DNA from: Burkholderia cepacia ATCC 25416
GTDB taxonomy: Bacteria > Pseudomonadota > Gammaproteobacteria > Burkholderiales > Burkholderiaceae
Direction: 5' to 3'
NCBI RefSeq assembly: GCF_001411495.1
Contig: NZ_CP012982.1
Location: 620,001 to 684,000, forward strand
DNA: 64,000 bases
This document shows positions 33,849 through 43,243 of the stretch, in pieces. The notes beneath the pieces were generated by a model. That model saw nothing but the letters and a program-made list of their open reading frames with translations. It did not search any database and had not been told where the DNA came from. Numbering within the stretch: the stretch's first letter is position 1; every line of letters begins with the position of its first letter. Both the position numbers and the translations under genes were made by a program.

Positions 33849-35521
33849 GCGTCGACCTTGAAGCGCGACACGCTGGTGCGCAACTGGTTCGCGACGAGCG
33901 TCAGGTCGTCGATCGCCTGCGACGACTGGCGCAGCGACTCGGCCGTCTGCTGCGCGGCCTCCGACAGCTGCGACAGCGCCTGCGTGATCTGCTCCGCGCC
34001 GTTCGCCTGCGTCTGCATCCCTTCGTTGACCATCTGGAAGCGCGGCGAGAGCGTCTGCACCTCGGCGATGATCTGCGACAGCTGCCCGCCGACCTGCTGC
34101 ACGTCGAGCATCCCCCTGCGCACTTCCTCGGAGAACTTGTCCATTCCCATCACGCCCGCCGATACCGCCGACTGGATCTCCTTCACCGTCTGCTCGATAT
34201 CGTAGGTCGCGACCGCCGTCTGGTCGGCGAGGCGGCGGATCTCGGTCGCGACGACCGCGAAGCCGCGGCCGTATTCGCCGGCCTTCTCGGCCTCGATCGC
34301 GGCGTTCAGCGACAGCAGGTTGGTCTGGTCGGCCACCTTGGTGATGGTCGCGACCACCTGGTTGATGTTCAGCGCCTTCTCGTTGAGGATCGCGAGCTTC
34401 GCGTTCACCGAGCCGGCCGCGTCCATCACGCTGCGCATCGTCTCGCCCATCCGCGTGAGCCCGCTCTGGCTCACGCCCGCGAGTGTGGCCGACTGCTCCG
34501 CCACGCCGGCCACTTCGTTCATCGTGCGCACCAGGTCGCGCGACGTCGCGAAGATTTCGCGCGAGGTCGCGCCGATCTCGGTCGTCGTCGCCGCGGTTTC
34601 GTTCGCGGTCGCCTGCTGCTCGCGCGACGTCGCCGCGATCTCGGCGACCGACGTCGTCACCTGCAGCGACGACTGCTGCGCACGCGCGACGAGCTCGGTC
34701 AGTTCGTCGGCCATCCGGTTGAAGCCCGTCTCGAGCGTGCCGAATTCGTCGCGACGGCGCAGGTCGAGGCGGCGCGTCAGGTTGCCGGTACGCATCACGT
34801 CGTGCACCTCGACGAGCCGCGCCATCGGGACGGTGACCGAACGGTACAGCATGTAGCCGAACCCGAGCGCCGACAGCAGCATGATCGCCAGTGCGGTCGC
34901 GAGCACCACCTCGGTGTCCTGCACGGATTCACGGATCAGCTTCGCCGACTGATCGGCGAACTTGCGGTTTTCCTGCACGAGAATATTCGCATTGCGCACG
35001 ACCTCGGCCCATGCGGGCTGCACCTTCACATACCCGGCGACCGCGTCGTCGTGCGATTGACGGTGCCGCTGCACCGCTTCGTTCAGCAGCGGCAGGTAGT
35101 GGTCGTAGGTGCCCCGGAAGGTCGCGAAGCGCTGCCGGTCGTCATCGCGAAATATCGAGTTCTGGTACTCGACCGACAACGAATCGATGTCCTTCGCCGC
35201 TTCGGCGATCTTCGCGAGATCGCGCTGGACGCTTTCGGGATCGGTCTCGACGAACGTCGCCTGCTGCAGCAGCATGAACGATTCATTCACTGCGCCGCGC
35301 AGCGACGACGCGAGGTAGACGCCGGGCAGCGAATCGCGCTCGATGCTGACGGCTTCGCTGTTGATCGCACGCAATCGCTCGTAGGACACGCCGGCTGTCA
35401 CCAGCATCAGCACGAACAGCACGCCGAAGCTGAGCAGGATGCGATTGCCGAGCGTCAGCCGGGCAGCGCCGATCGTCGGATGCAGGCTTTCATTGGTCGC
35501 GCGGGGCGTCACGGTGGCCAT
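33845..35521 (-). CDS. wspA: WspA: methyl-accepting chemotaxis-type surface-sensing receptor
   Basis: 558 residues. TM1 at about 24-45 ([21 protein letters not shown]), a periplasmic helical sensor (about 46-205), TM2 at about 206-228 ([20 protein letters not shown]), HAMP to about 283, and a cytoplasmic coiled coil with the conserved hairpin [15 protein letters not shown] [28 protein letters not shown] at about 391. Gln/Glu methylation sites flank it. In Pseudomonas WspA senses surface contact and is distributed along the cell. The gene lies 123 bp after the wspHRR stop, the largest gap in the operon. Confidence 0.95.
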   Translation of the reverse strand: MATVTPRATNESLHPTIGAARLTLGNRILLSFGVLFVLMLVTAGVSYERLRAINSEAVSIERDSLPGVYLASSLRGAVNESFMLLQQATFVETDPESVQRDLAKIAEAAKDIDSLSVEYQNSIFRDDDRQRFATFRGTYDHYLPLLNEAVQRHRQSHDDAVAGYVKVQPAWAEVVRNANILVQENRKFADQSAKLIRESVQDTEVVLATALAIMLLSALGFGYMLYRSVTVPMARLVEVHDVMRTGNLTRRLDLRRRDEFGTLETGFNRMADELTELVARAQQSSLQVTTSVAEIAATSREQQATANETAATTTEIGATSREIFATSRDLVRTMNEVAGVAEQSATLAGVSQSGLTRMGETMRSVMDAAGSVNAKLAILNEKALNINQVVATITKVADQTNLLSLNAAIEAEKAGEYGRGFAVVATEIRRLADQTAVATYDIEQTVKEIQSAVSAGVMGMDKFSEEVRRGMLDVQQVGGQLSQIIAEVQTLSPRFQMVNEGMQTQANGAEQITQALSQLSEAAQQTAESLRQSSQAIDDLTLVANQLRTSVSRFKVDA

Positions 35522-35644
35522 GTTCGTTATGGGCTTTCTAATATCAGCGTTGAAAAAATCCGCGCCCGCCTGCGCGCCGGACGGCGCGCCACGAGCGCAT
35601 CAGGGCTTGCAGGCGGCGCGGCGCCGGCAGGCCGCGCCGCGAAA

Positions 35645-36778
35645 TCACCGCTCTGCTTGCGCCGGCAGCCGAAGCGCGACCATGAAGCCGCGCGCCGTAT
35701 TGCGCATCAGGATCTGGCCGCGATGCCGCGCCGCCGTCGCGCGGACGAACGCGAGCCCGAGGCCGAAGCCGCCGCGCGCCGCGCCATGCGCGGTCTCGAG
35801 CTGCACGAACGACTCGGTCGCGGCCGTGCGCTGCTCCGGCGCGATTCCCGCGCCGGTATCCTCGACGCCGATCAGCCATGCACCGTCCTCGCCGCTCAGC
35901 GTGCAGTGCACGTCCGTGCCGGCCGGGCCGTACTTCAGCCCGTTGTCGATCAGGTTCGCGACCGCGCGCGTCAGCATCATGCGGTCGCCCATCGTCACGC
36001 ACTCGGTATCGGGCACGTGCGCGGTGACCCGGCTGCCGAGCCCGGCGGCCTTCTCCCACAGCTGGTCGACGGCGTCGAGCACGATCTCGTTGAGGCTCAC
36101 GACCTCGTGCGCGCGGCGCTCGGACCGCGCGCGGGTCAGGTGGATGAAGCCGTCGGCAAGCGCGAGCGCGCGCCGCGCATGGCCGGCAATGCGTTCCATG
36201 ATCGCCGGCATCTCGCCGTGCTCGGCGCGGTAGACGTCGAGCAGCGCGAGGATCGACGTCTGCGGCGAACGCATGTCGTGCGACAGGAAGTCGAGCGCCT
36301 CGTCGCGCTGCCGGGACATCAGGTACGAATTCGAGTGATAGCGGATCCGTGCGGCCAGCTCCATCGCGTCGGGGAGCTTCACCAGATAGTCGTTCGCGCC
36401 GGCGATGAACGCCTCGCGCTTGACGATCGGCTCCTCCTTCGCGGACAGCACGATGATCGGCACGCGAGCCGTGCCGGCGTCCGCGCGCCACGCACGGACG
36501 AGATCGAGGCCGTCGATCTCCGGCATCACGAGATCCTGCAGGATGACCGTCGGCTTCACGTCGCGCGCGACCGCCATCGCCCGGTGCGCGTCGGTGCACA
36601 CGTGCAGGTCGATGTCGTGTTCGCTGCGCAGCGCGCGGCGGATCACCTCGCCGACGAACGGTTGATCGTCGACGAGAAGGACCGATAACCCCGATTCAAG
36701 ACAATCCGAGGCATTATCAACGCTCGATTCTTTCATAAATACAGTTTCAAACGCCGATTCTCCAATCGATTCTTTCAT
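35645..36778 (-). CDS. WspHRR: receiver domain fused to a histidine kinase, in place of WspR
   Basis: 377 residues. Receiver domain at about 32-150 with Asp82 (ILQDLVMPEIDG), then HisKA with phospho-His167 (FLSHDMRSPQTSI) and a HATPase domain (NLIDNGLKYGP, GVEDTGAGIAP, GGFGLGLAFV). No GGDEF domain. In Burkholderia cenocepacia the published wsp operon has a hybrid kinase (wspHRR) here rather than the diguanylate cyclase wspR, which this matches. It is presumably phosphorylated by WspE and passes the signal on by phosphotransfer to an unlinked regulator; that partner is not in the window. Start: ATG 36778, or ATG at residue 15, where the MKES motif recurs. First gene of the operon. Confidence 0.88.
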   Translation of the reverse strand: MKESIGESAFETVFMKESSVDNASDCLESGLSVLLVDDQPFVGEVIRRALRSEHDIDLHVCTDAHRAMAVARDVKPTVILQDLVMPEIDGLDLVRAWRADAGTARVPIIVLSAKEEPIVKREAFIAGANDYLVKLPDAMELAARIRYHSNSYLMSRQRDEALDFLSHDMRSPQTSILALLDVYRAEHGEMPAIMERIAGHARRALALADGFIHLTRARSERRAHEVVSLNEIVLDAVDQLWEKAAGLGSRVTAHVPDTECVTMGDRMMLTRAVANLIDNGLKYGPAGTDVHCTLSGEDGAWLIGVEDTGAGIAPEQRTAATESFVQLETAHGAARGGFGLGLAFVRATAARHRGQILMRNTARGFMVALRLPAQAER

Positions 36779-37262
36779 AGGAGTTGTTTATCAGACTTGG
36801 GACGCTATCTTAATTCGGCGGTTGAAAAAACCGCCCGATTCCGCCGATTTGGCCTGTCGGCATTGGCCTTGCAGGGCTCCGGACGCCGATTTCTCCCCGT
36901 TGGCGGCCGCATTACCTCCGCATCCTTTCTCTCAATAAACATAACCGGCTGATTCTAAATGAAATTAGAACACAGCATCTATCTCCTTCCGGTTTAGTTT
37001 TGCCAAATATGCAGAAAGAGACGGAATCAGTTAAATCAGATCATTTCCGGATTCGAAAGACGATAACGTTTGCGAGACCGGCGCCATAAGGTTTGCATGC
37101 GCTGCAAGGCTGGTTGTCCGCTTCATTTGGGGCCGGATGGAAATGCGCCGAATCGGCGGGCGCGAGGAAGAAAAAAAGCGCGCCGGACAACGATCTGCCC
37201 ATGCGCGCTTCCGGTCGGCCGGCAGCGGCCGCTGGATGACGGCATGACGGTGCCGTGCAGCC
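36779..37262. other. AT-rich promoter region of the wsp operon
   Basis: 484 bp without a supported gene; the part 36840-37110 is clearly richer in A+T than its surroundings. Inverted repeats: GGCGGTT-GAAAA-AACCGCC (36817-36835) close to the wspHRR start, and TTCTAA-N6-TTAGAA (36953-36970). The right end is the terminator of the antiporter gene. Confidence 0.55.
37171..37210 (-). terminator. Rho-independent terminator of the Na+/H+ antiporter gene
   Basis: On the minus strand AAGCGCGC pairs with GCGCGCTT (37203-37210 / 37176-37183) across a 19-nt loop and is followed by a run of T (A-run 37171-37177). Confidence 0.75.
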
Positions 37263-38846
37263 TTATCCGCGCGCGTGCTGCGCGGACACTTCCTGCAGGT
37301 CGAGGTCGCGTTCGAGCGCATGCAGCATTTCGTCGTGGATGCGGCCCGAACGGTGCAGGCGCAACAATTCGGCGCGCCCGGCCCTGATCGCGGCCAGCAC
37401 GACGTCGTAGTGCGCGGTGCGCACTTCCGCCGGGTACGCCGGTTCGTCCTTCGCCCGTTCGGTCAATTCCGCGCGATACGTGTACTGCTCGAGCAGGCGC
37501 GGATGGATCACGACCCCGTTCTCGTCGCGCACGAGCGGCTGGATCGCCGCGAGTTGCGCGGCCTCGACGTACGCCCACGTCTGCGGCTCGGTCAGGTGGT
37601 GCGCCGCGCGCTCTTCGCGCTGCGGCAGGCGCAGCAGCCGGATCAGCGGCCCGATCGTCGTGCCCTGCAGCAGCACGGTGACGAGGATCACCGCGAACGA
37701 CGCGACCAGGATCACGTCGCGGCCGGGCATCGCCTCGGGCAGCGACAGCGCGATCGCCAGCGTGACGACGCCGCGCATCCCGGCCCAGCTCATGATCGTC
37801 GCGGCCTTCCAGTCCGGCGCCTCGCCGCGCCGCGCGATCCCGCGCACCGGCCATTTCAGCGCCTCGACCGCGTAGATCCACACGAAGCGCGACACGATCA
37901 CCGCCGCCAGCACCGCGAACATCGGCGGCACCATCGTGGCGAGCACCTGCTCGAAGCCGCCGAGCCGGTGGATCGCGCCGCGCAGCGACAGCCCGATCAA
38001 CACGAACACCATCGCTTCGAGCAGGAACACGATGACCTGCCAGAACGCGGTGCCGCGCGTGCGCACGGCCGCCGAGAACACCTCGTGCTGATGCCAGCCG
38101 ACGATCATGCCGGCCGTGACGGTGGCGATCACGCCGGATACCTCGACCATTTCACCCGCGATATAGGCGATCCAGCCGGTGATCACCGCGACGGTGATCA
38201 CGAGATAGTCGTCGTCGAGCTGCTTCAGGAACCACACGACGAGCTTGCCGACCACGAAGCCGATCGCCACGCCGCCGAGCCCGAGCTCCGCGAAGCGCAC
38301 GACCGCGTGCTCGAGGCTGAATGCGCCGGTGAGCGCGGCCGCGACCGCGAAGCGGAACAGCACGAGGCCGGCCGCATCGTTCAGCAGGCTCTCGCCTTCG
38401 AGCAGCACCATTAGCCGGCGCGGCAGCGCGACGCGTTCGAGCACGGCCTTCGCCGCAACGGCGTCGGGCGGCGACACGATCGCGCCGAGCGCGAAGCACG
38501 CGGCCCACGGCAGCGACGGCGCCACCCAGTGCACGGCGAAGCCGACCGCGAACGTCGTGAACACGACCGCGCCGATCGCCAGCAGCAGGATGCCGCCGAC
38601 GTTGCGCTTGAACTCCTCCCACACCGAGAAGTACGCGCCGTCCATCAGCAGCGGCGGAAGGAACACCAGCAGCACCAGTTCTGGATCGAGATCGATCGGC
38701 GGCAGGCCGGGGATGAACGCGATGCCGATGCCGCCGATCAGCAGCGCGGCCGCGGGCGGCAGCCGCAGCCGCTTGGCGACGCATTCGAGCGCGACGATCG
38801 CGAGAAATGACAACAAAACCAGCTTGAATGCCGAGACGGGAGACAT
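37263..38846 (-). CDS. Na+/H+ antiporter of the CPA1 (NhaP/NHE) family
   Basis: 527 residues, about twelve hydrophobic helices. Family motifs: LGAIVSPPDAVAAKAVLER (about 120), VLLEGESLLNDAAGLVLFRFA (about 150-170, the GESLxND motif with the ion-binding Asp), and a polar C-terminal cytoplasmic tail from about 400 (EERAAHHLTEPQTWAYVEAAQL) that may regulate activity. Exchanges sodium for protons across the inner membrane. It has its own terminator and lies upstream of nothing related. Confidence 0.92.
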   Translation of the reverse strand: MSPVSAFKLVLLSFLAIVALECVAKRLRLPPAAALLIGGIGIAFIPGLPPIDLDPELVLLVFLPPLLMDGAYFSVWEEFKRNVGGILLLAIGAVVFTTFAVGFAVHWVAPSLPWAACFALGAIVSPPDAVAAKAVLERVALPRRLMVLLEGESLLNDAAGLVLFRFAVAAALTGAFSLEHAVVRFAELGLGGVAIGFVVGKLVVWFLKQLDDDYLVITVAVITGWIAYIAGEMVEVSGVIATVTAGMIVGWHQHEVFSAAVRTRGTAFWQVIVFLLEAMVFVLIGLSLRGAIHRLGGFEQVLATMVPPMFAVLAAVIVSRFVWIYAVEALKWPVRGIARRGEAPDWKAATIMSWAGMRGVVTLAIALSLPEAMPGRDVILVASFAVILVTVLLQGTTIGPLIRLLRLPQREERAAHHLTEPQTWAYVEAAQLAAIQPLVRDENGVVIHPRLLEQYTYRAELTERAKDEPAYPAEVRTAHYDVVLAAIRAGRAELLRLHRSGRIHDEMLHALERDLDLQEVSAQHARG

Positions 38847-39032
38847 GAATCGACCTCGTGAAGAATGAATTCGCGCTTCCCGGCGTCGTACCCCGGTCGG
38901 CAGTTTCGCGCGATTACATCACGAGGCGAGTCCCGTAGTCGAGCGCGTTCCGGCAGCCCGCCACGCGACGCCACGCGGGCACGATACGGGCCCGGCGGGG
39001 CCCGGCGCCGGCCCGCTGCGCGCGACGCCATG

Positions 39033-39076
39033 AAAAACGGCACGCGGGCCGGCCTTGTCGCCCACCCGCGTGCCGT
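39033..39076 (-). terminator. Rho-independent terminator of the alsS-aldehyde dehydrogenase operon
   Basis: ACGGCACGCGGG (39037-39048) pairs with CCCGCGTGCCGT (39065-39076); on the minus strand the hairpin is followed by TTTT. Confidence 0.75.
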
Positions 39077-39102
39077 CGCGGCACCGCGCATCCCGCCCCG
39101 CG

Positions 39103-40536
39103 TTACCGGCGCCGCACGACCATCAGCCGCGGCTCGGTCATGTCCTCGATCGCGTAGCGGATCCCTTCGCGGCCGAGGCCCGAATCCTTCACGCCGCCGT
39201 ACGGCATGTTGTCGACGCGGAACGACGGCACGTCGTTGATCACGACGCCGCCGACCTCCAGCTCGTCCCACGCGCGCTGCGCATGCGTGAGCGAATCGGT
39301 GAACACGCCGGCCTGCAGCCCGAAGTCGCTGTCGTTCACGCGGGCAAGCGCATCGTCGAACCGGTCAAACTTCTCGAGGATCGCGACGGGGCCGAACGCC
39401 TCCTTCCGGTACAGGTCCTGCTCGTGCCCGACGTTTTCCAGCAGCGTCGCTTCGAACATCGCGCCGTCGACCTTGCCGCCCGCGACGATCTTCGCGCCCG
39501 CCGCGACGGCCGCGTCCATCCATCCCGACAGCCGGCGCGATTCGGATTCGGAAATCATCGGCCCGACGAACGTCGACGGATCCTTCGGATCGCCCATCTT
39601 CAGCGAACGCGTCTTCGCGATCAGCTTCTCGCGCAGCGCGTCATACAGATCGGCATGGACGAGGATCCGCTGCACGCCGATGCAGCTCTGGCCCGACTGG
39701 TAGTACGCGCCGAACGCGAGGCGCTCGACCACGTAGTCGAGCCGGTCGCGTTGATCCGCATCGACGATCGCGGCCGCGTTGCCGCCGAGCTCCAGCACGA
39801 CTTTCTTCTTGCCGGCCTTCTCCTTCAGCGCCCAGCCGACGGCCGGCGACCCCGTGAACGACAACAGCTTGAAACGCTCGTCGGTCGTGAACAGGTCGGC
39901 GCCGTCGCGATGCGCGGGCAGCACCGAGAATGCGCCCTTCGGCAAGTCGGTTTCGGCGAGTACCTCGCCGATGATCAGCGCGCCGATCGGCGTGCGGCTC
40001 GCGGGCTTCAGCACGAACGGACAGCCGGCCGCGAGCGCGGGCGCGACCTTGTGCGCGGCGAGGTTCAGCGGGAAGTTGAACGGCGAGATGAACGAGCACG
40101 GGCCGACCGGCACGCGCTTCGTGTAGCCCGTATAGCCCTGCGCGCGCGCGGAGATCTCGAGGTTGATGATCTCGCCGTCGATGCGCACCGACTCCTCGGA
40201 CGCCACGCGGAACGTGTCGATCAGCCGCGTCACTTCGCCCTTCGAATCGTTGATCGGCTTGCCGGCCTCGATGCACAACGCCTCGGCCAGCTCGTCGAAG
40301 CGCTCGCGAAAACGCGCGACGCAATGGTCGAGCACGGCCTGCCGCTTGTAGGCCGGCAGCTCGCGCATCGGCTTCGCGGCGTCGACCGCCGCGCCGATCG
40401 CCGCGTCGATGGCCTTCGCGTCGGCCAGCGCGACGCGCGTCGCGACCTTGCCGCTGAACTTGTCCGTCACGTCCAGATCGGTGTTCGCGTAGACGGCTTC
40501 GTTGGCGAGGTAGTACGGATAGGTTTCCTTCAACAT
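39103..40536 (-). CDS. NAD(P)-dependent aldehyde dehydrogenase
   Basis: 477 residues from ATG 40536 (MLKETYPYYLANEAVYANTDL). Catalytic residues: Glu in VVLELGGNAAAIV (about 246) and Cys in YQSGQSCIGVQRI (about 283); cofactor site NFPLNLAAHKVAPALAAGCPFVLKPAS and FTGSPAVGW. The C-terminus SFRVDNMPYGGVKDSGLGREG is typical of the superfamily, and the IGVQRI and RVDNMPYGG forms fit the lactaldehyde/phosphonoacetaldehyde/GAPN-like branch. It lies 29 bp after the acetolactate synthase-like gene, so the two are one operon; the aldehyde it oxidises is unknown. Confidence 0.92.
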   Translation of the reverse strand: MLKETYPYYLANEAVYANTDLDVTDKFSGKVATRVALADAKAIDAAIGAAVDAAKPMRELPAYKRQAVLDHCVARFRERFDELAEALCIEAGKPINDSKGEVTRLIDTFRVASEESVRIDGEIINLEISARAQGYTGYTKRVPVGPCSFISPFNFPLNLAAHKVAPALAAGCPFVLKPASRTPIGALIIGEVLAETDLPKGAFSVLPAHRDGADLFTTDERFKLLSFTGSPAVGWALKEKAGKKKVVLELGGNAAAIVDADQRDRLDYVVERLAFGAYYQSGQSCIGVQRILVHADLYDALREKLIAKTRSLKMGDPKDPSTFVGPMISESESRRLSGWMDAAVAAGAKIVAGGKVDGAMFEATLLENVGHEQDLYRKEAFGPVAILEKFDRFDDALARVNDSDFGLQAGVFTDSLTHAQRAWDELEVGGVVINDVPSFRVDNMPYGGVKDSGLGREGIRYAIEDMTEPRLMVVRRR

Positions 40537-40565
40537 GGAACGACTCCTTCCTGTGGACGGGACAT

Positions 40566-42206
40566 TCAGAGTTGCGCCGACAGGCGCTTGATCTCGCGGT
40601 TCAGCACGCGCTCGTTGTCCGAATAGTCGATCGGCACGTCGATCACGTGCACGCCCGGCGTCGAGAAACACTCGCGCAGCAGCGGCTCGAGATCGTCGGC
40701 CGATTCGACGCGGTGCCCGTGCGCGCCGTAGCTTTGCGCATACGACACGAAATCGGGGTTCTGCAGCGTCATCGCGAAATCGGGGAAATTCATGTTCTCC
40801 TGCTTCCAGCGGATCATCCCGAAGGCGTCGTCGCGCAGGATCATCACGACGAGGTCGAGCTTCAGCCGCACCGCCGTTTCGAGCTCCTGCGAATTCATCA
40901 TGAAGCCGCCGTCGCCGCACACGGCGATCACCTTGCGCTGCGGGTGCACGATCTTCGTCGCGATCGCCGACGGCAGGCCGGCGCCCATCGACGCGAGTGC
41001 GTTGTCGAGCAGCAGGGAATTCGGCTCGTGCGCGCGCCAGTAGCGCGCGAACCAGATCTTGTACATCCCGTTGTCGAGACAGACGATGCCGTCGACCGGC
41101 AGCGCGTTGTAAAGATCGTTGACGATCCGCACCGGGTACATCGGGAAGCGCGGATCGTGCTGGCCCTTCTCCAGATGGGCGTCGAAATGCGCCTTGATCA
41201 TCGTGAAGCGCGAGAAATCCCAGTGCGGCTGCGGCGCGAGCGCCTCCTTCATCTGCCACACCGCGTTCGCGATGTCGCCGACCACCTCGATCTGCGGGAA
41301 GTAGACGGGATCGACCTGCGCGCCGAGAAAGTTCACGTGGATCACGGTCTTGTCGTCGGTACGCATGAAGAACGGCGGCTTCTCGATCACGTCGTGGCCG
41401 ACGTTGATGATGCAGTCCGCATGCTCGATCGCGCGGTGGACGAAGTCGCCGTCGGACAGCGTCGCGTTGCCGAGCCACAGCGGGTGCGTCTCGTCGATCA
41501 CGCCCTTGCCCATCTGCGTCGTGAAGAACGGGATGCCCGTCTTGTCGACGAATTCGAGCAGCATCTTGCAGGTGGTCTTGCGGTTGCCGCCCGCACCGAT
41601 CATCAGCAGCGGATGGCGCGCGGCCTGGATCGCGTCGACCGCATGCGCGATCGCCTTTTCCTCCGCCACCGGCCGCCGGCTGTAGCTGCGCGGGATCGGC
41701 TTGCCGTCGCCCTCCTCGTGCGCGATGTCTTCCGGCAGCTCGAGGTGCGCGGCGCCCGGACGCTCCTCCTCCGCGCGGCGGAACGCCTCGCGCACGGCCG
41801 ACGGGATGTTGCCGATCGACACGATCTGCCGCGTGAACTTCGTGAGCGGCTGCATCATGTCGACCACGTCGACGATCTGGAAGTGGCCCTGCTTGCTGGA
41901 CTTGATCGGCTTCTGCCCGGTGATCATCAGCATCGGCATGCCGCCGAGCTGCGCATACGCGGCGGCCGTCACGAAGTTCGTCGCGCCGGGCCCGAGCGTG
42001 GCGATACACACGCCGGTACGGCCCGTCAGGCGGCCGTAGGTGGCGGCCATGAACCCGGCCGCCTGCTCGTGCCGGGTCAGCACGAGCTTGATCTTCGATC
42101 GCCGCAGCGATTCGAGCAGATCGAGGTTTTCTTCGCCGGGAATGCCGAACACGTACTCGACGCCTTCGGCTTCCAGCGCCTTCACGAACAGATCCGATGC
42201 TTTCAT
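40566..42206 (-). CDS. ThDP-dependent acetolactate synthase large subunit-like enzyme (catabolic AlsS type)
   Basis: 546 residues from ATG 42206. N-terminal ThDP-pyrimidine domain with catalytic Glu47 (LVLTRHEQAAGFMA) after the GIPGEENLDLL motif; central domain; C-terminal diphosphate domain with CGDGGFMMNSQELETAVRLKLDLVVMIL (about 430). There is no ilvN/ilvH small subunit gene beside it, which fits catabolic AlsS rather than the biosynthetic enzyme. It condenses two pyruvates to acetolactate (acetoin/2,3-butanediol route) or acts as a related decarboxylase. No alsD decarboxylase is adjacent; the partner is an aldehyde dehydrogenase. Confidence 0.85.
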   Translation of the reverse strand: MKASDLFVKALEAEGVEYVFGIPGEENLDLLESLRRSKIKLVLTRHEQAAGFMAATYGRLTGRTGVCIATLGPGATNFVTAAAYAQLGGMPMLMITGQKPIKSSKQGHFQIVDVVDMMQPLTKFTRQIVSIGNIPSAVREAFRRAEEERPGAAHLELPEDIAHEEGDGKPIPRSYSRRPVAEEKAIAHAVDAIQAARHPLLMIGAGGNRKTTCKMLLEFVDKTGIPFFTTQMGKGVIDETHPLWLGNATLSDGDFVHRAIEHADCIINVGHDVIEKPPFFMRTDDKTVIHVNFLGAQVDPVYFPQIEVVGDIANAVWQMKEALAPQPHWDFSRFTMIKAHFDAHLEKGQHDPRFPMYPVRIVNDLYNALPVDGIVCLDNGMYKIWFARYWRAHEPNSLLLDNALASMGAGLPSAIATKIVHPQRKVIAVCGDGGFMMNSQELETAVRLKLDLVVMILRDDAFGMIRWKQENMNFPDFAMTLQNPDFVSYAQSYGAHGHRVESADDLEPLLRECFSTPGVHVIDVPIDYSDNERVLNREIKRLSAQL

Positions 42207-42545
42207 GGGGGACTCTCGGTTGATGCCGCCTGCCCGGCCTACGGACACGCAGCGTTCAGAACGCGCGCCGGCCTACGGCACGCGGACGCTTTACCTACTG
42301 GACACAAACCACGGCACTGCCCGCCGCGCAACGAGCGATGCGCGGCGGCGCCTCCGGATAGCGGAGGACAAACGGATCCGCCCGCGCGCGGCAAGCGCGC
42401 ACGGGCGGCAAAGACGTGATTGATTGTAGACGGATTCGCAGAACTCCGACTTCGGCCGAACGGCCATTTGGCACGCAAACGAAGCGGGCAGCCCTAATGT
42501 AGCGGCTACCGAATAACCCGACCCAGCCCGACCCATCTGTGAACC
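42207..42545. other. Divergent promoter region, alsS-like gene / toxin-antitoxin pair
   Basis: 339 bp without a supported gene between divergent units. Nothing distinctive apart from the start of the TTGACA box at its right end. No repeats or mobile remnants seen. Confidence 0.45.
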
Positions 42546-42549
42546 ATGG

Positions 42550-42578
42550 TTGACATACCGCAATCAATGCCCTACAGT
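42550..42578 (+). promoter_or_regulatory. Consensus-like sigma-70 promoter overlapping the toxin start
   Basis: TTGACA (42550-42555, perfect) and TACAGT (42573-42578, 4 of 6) are 17 bp apart. If used, transcription would begin near 42585, downstream of both plausible toxin start codons (42546 and 42567). Either the element is fortuitous or the toxin starts at a non-ATG codon. Confidence 0.45.
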
Positions 42579-42884
42579 GCGCCTACGTTCAGCATCCGGA
42601 CCACCGACGTCTTCGACGCATGGTTTGCCGGCCTGCGCGATCGCGTCGCGAAGCGCCGCATCCAGGCACGCATCGACCGCCTGTCGATGGGCAATCCGGG
42701 CGACTGGAAATCCGCGGGCTCGCCGGTCGTCGAAATGCGGATCGACCACGGCCCCGGCTATCGCGTCTACTACGTCCGGCGCGGAACGATCTGGGTCATC
42801 CTGCTCGGCGGCGGCGATAAATCGACGCAACAGGCCGACATACGCGCCGCGCACGCGATGCTCGCGCACCTCGACATGGAGTAA
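42567..42884 (+). CDS. RelE/HigB-like toxin (type II toxin-antitoxin, killer protein family)
   Basis: 105 residues from ATG 42567 (MPYSAPTFSIRTTDVFDAWF); ATG 42546 would add seven. The family pattern is clear: DVFDAWFAGLRDRVAKRRIQARIDRLSMGNPGDWKSAG, then RIDHGPGYRVYYVRRGTIWVILLGGGDKSTQQADI. This is the short RelE-superfamily group annotated as addiction-module killer proteins; RelE-type toxins cut mRNA at the ribosome. It is followed after 3 bp by an XRE antitoxin, the reversed (HigBA-like) order. Chromosomal copy, likely stress-related. Confidence 0.9.
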   Translation: MPYSAPTFSIRTTDVFDAWFAGLRDRVAKRRIQARIDRLSMGNPGDWKSAGSPVVEMRIDHGPGYRVYYVRRGTIWVILLGGGDKSTQQADIRAAHAMLAHLDME

Positions 42885-42887
42885 TCG

Positions 42888-43187
42888 ATGGACAAGATCA
42901 GCACCCGGCCGTGGGATTCGGCCGACCATCTGAAGACCGAAGACGACATGGCCGACTACTTCGAAGCGTGCCTGCAGGAAGCCGGCGACGATCCGGCCTT
43001 CATCGCGCACGCGCTCGGCGTGATCGCACGCGCACGCGGCATGTCGCAGGTCGCGCGCGACGCGGGCCTGTCGCGCGAAGGGCTGTACAAGGCGCTGTCG
43101 CACGACGGCAACCCGAGCTTCGGCACCATCCTGAAGGTCATCAAGGCGCTCGGCCTGCAACTGCACGGCGCGAAAGCGCATGCATGA
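42888..43187 (+). CDS. XRE-family antitoxin (HigA-like)
   Basis: 99 residues. N-terminal segment TRPWDSADHLKTEDDMADYFEACLQEAG is the antitoxin family signature, then a helix-turn-helix at about 45-85: GVIARARGMSQVARDAGLSREGLYKALS. The C-terminus FGTILKVIKALGLQLHG completes the HTH fold. It binds and neutralises the adjacent toxin and represses the operon. Starts 3 bp after the toxin stop. Confidence 0.92.
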   Translation: MDKISTRPWDSADHLKTEDDMADYFEACLQEAGDDPAFIAHALGVIARARGMSQVARDAGLSREGLYKALSHDGNPSFGTILKVIKALGLQLHGAKAHA

Positions 43188-43243
43188 CTCGCGGGCGCGG
43201 CCCGTCGCTCACTCCGCGCCCTCCCGCGATATCCGTGGCCGCG

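Noticed and set aside
39103..42009. 968-codon minus-strand open frame through the aldehyde dehydrogenase and beyond
   Set aside because: Only the C-terminal 477 residues have family similarity, starting at ATG 40536; the rest is a shifted frame over the acetolactate synthase gene.
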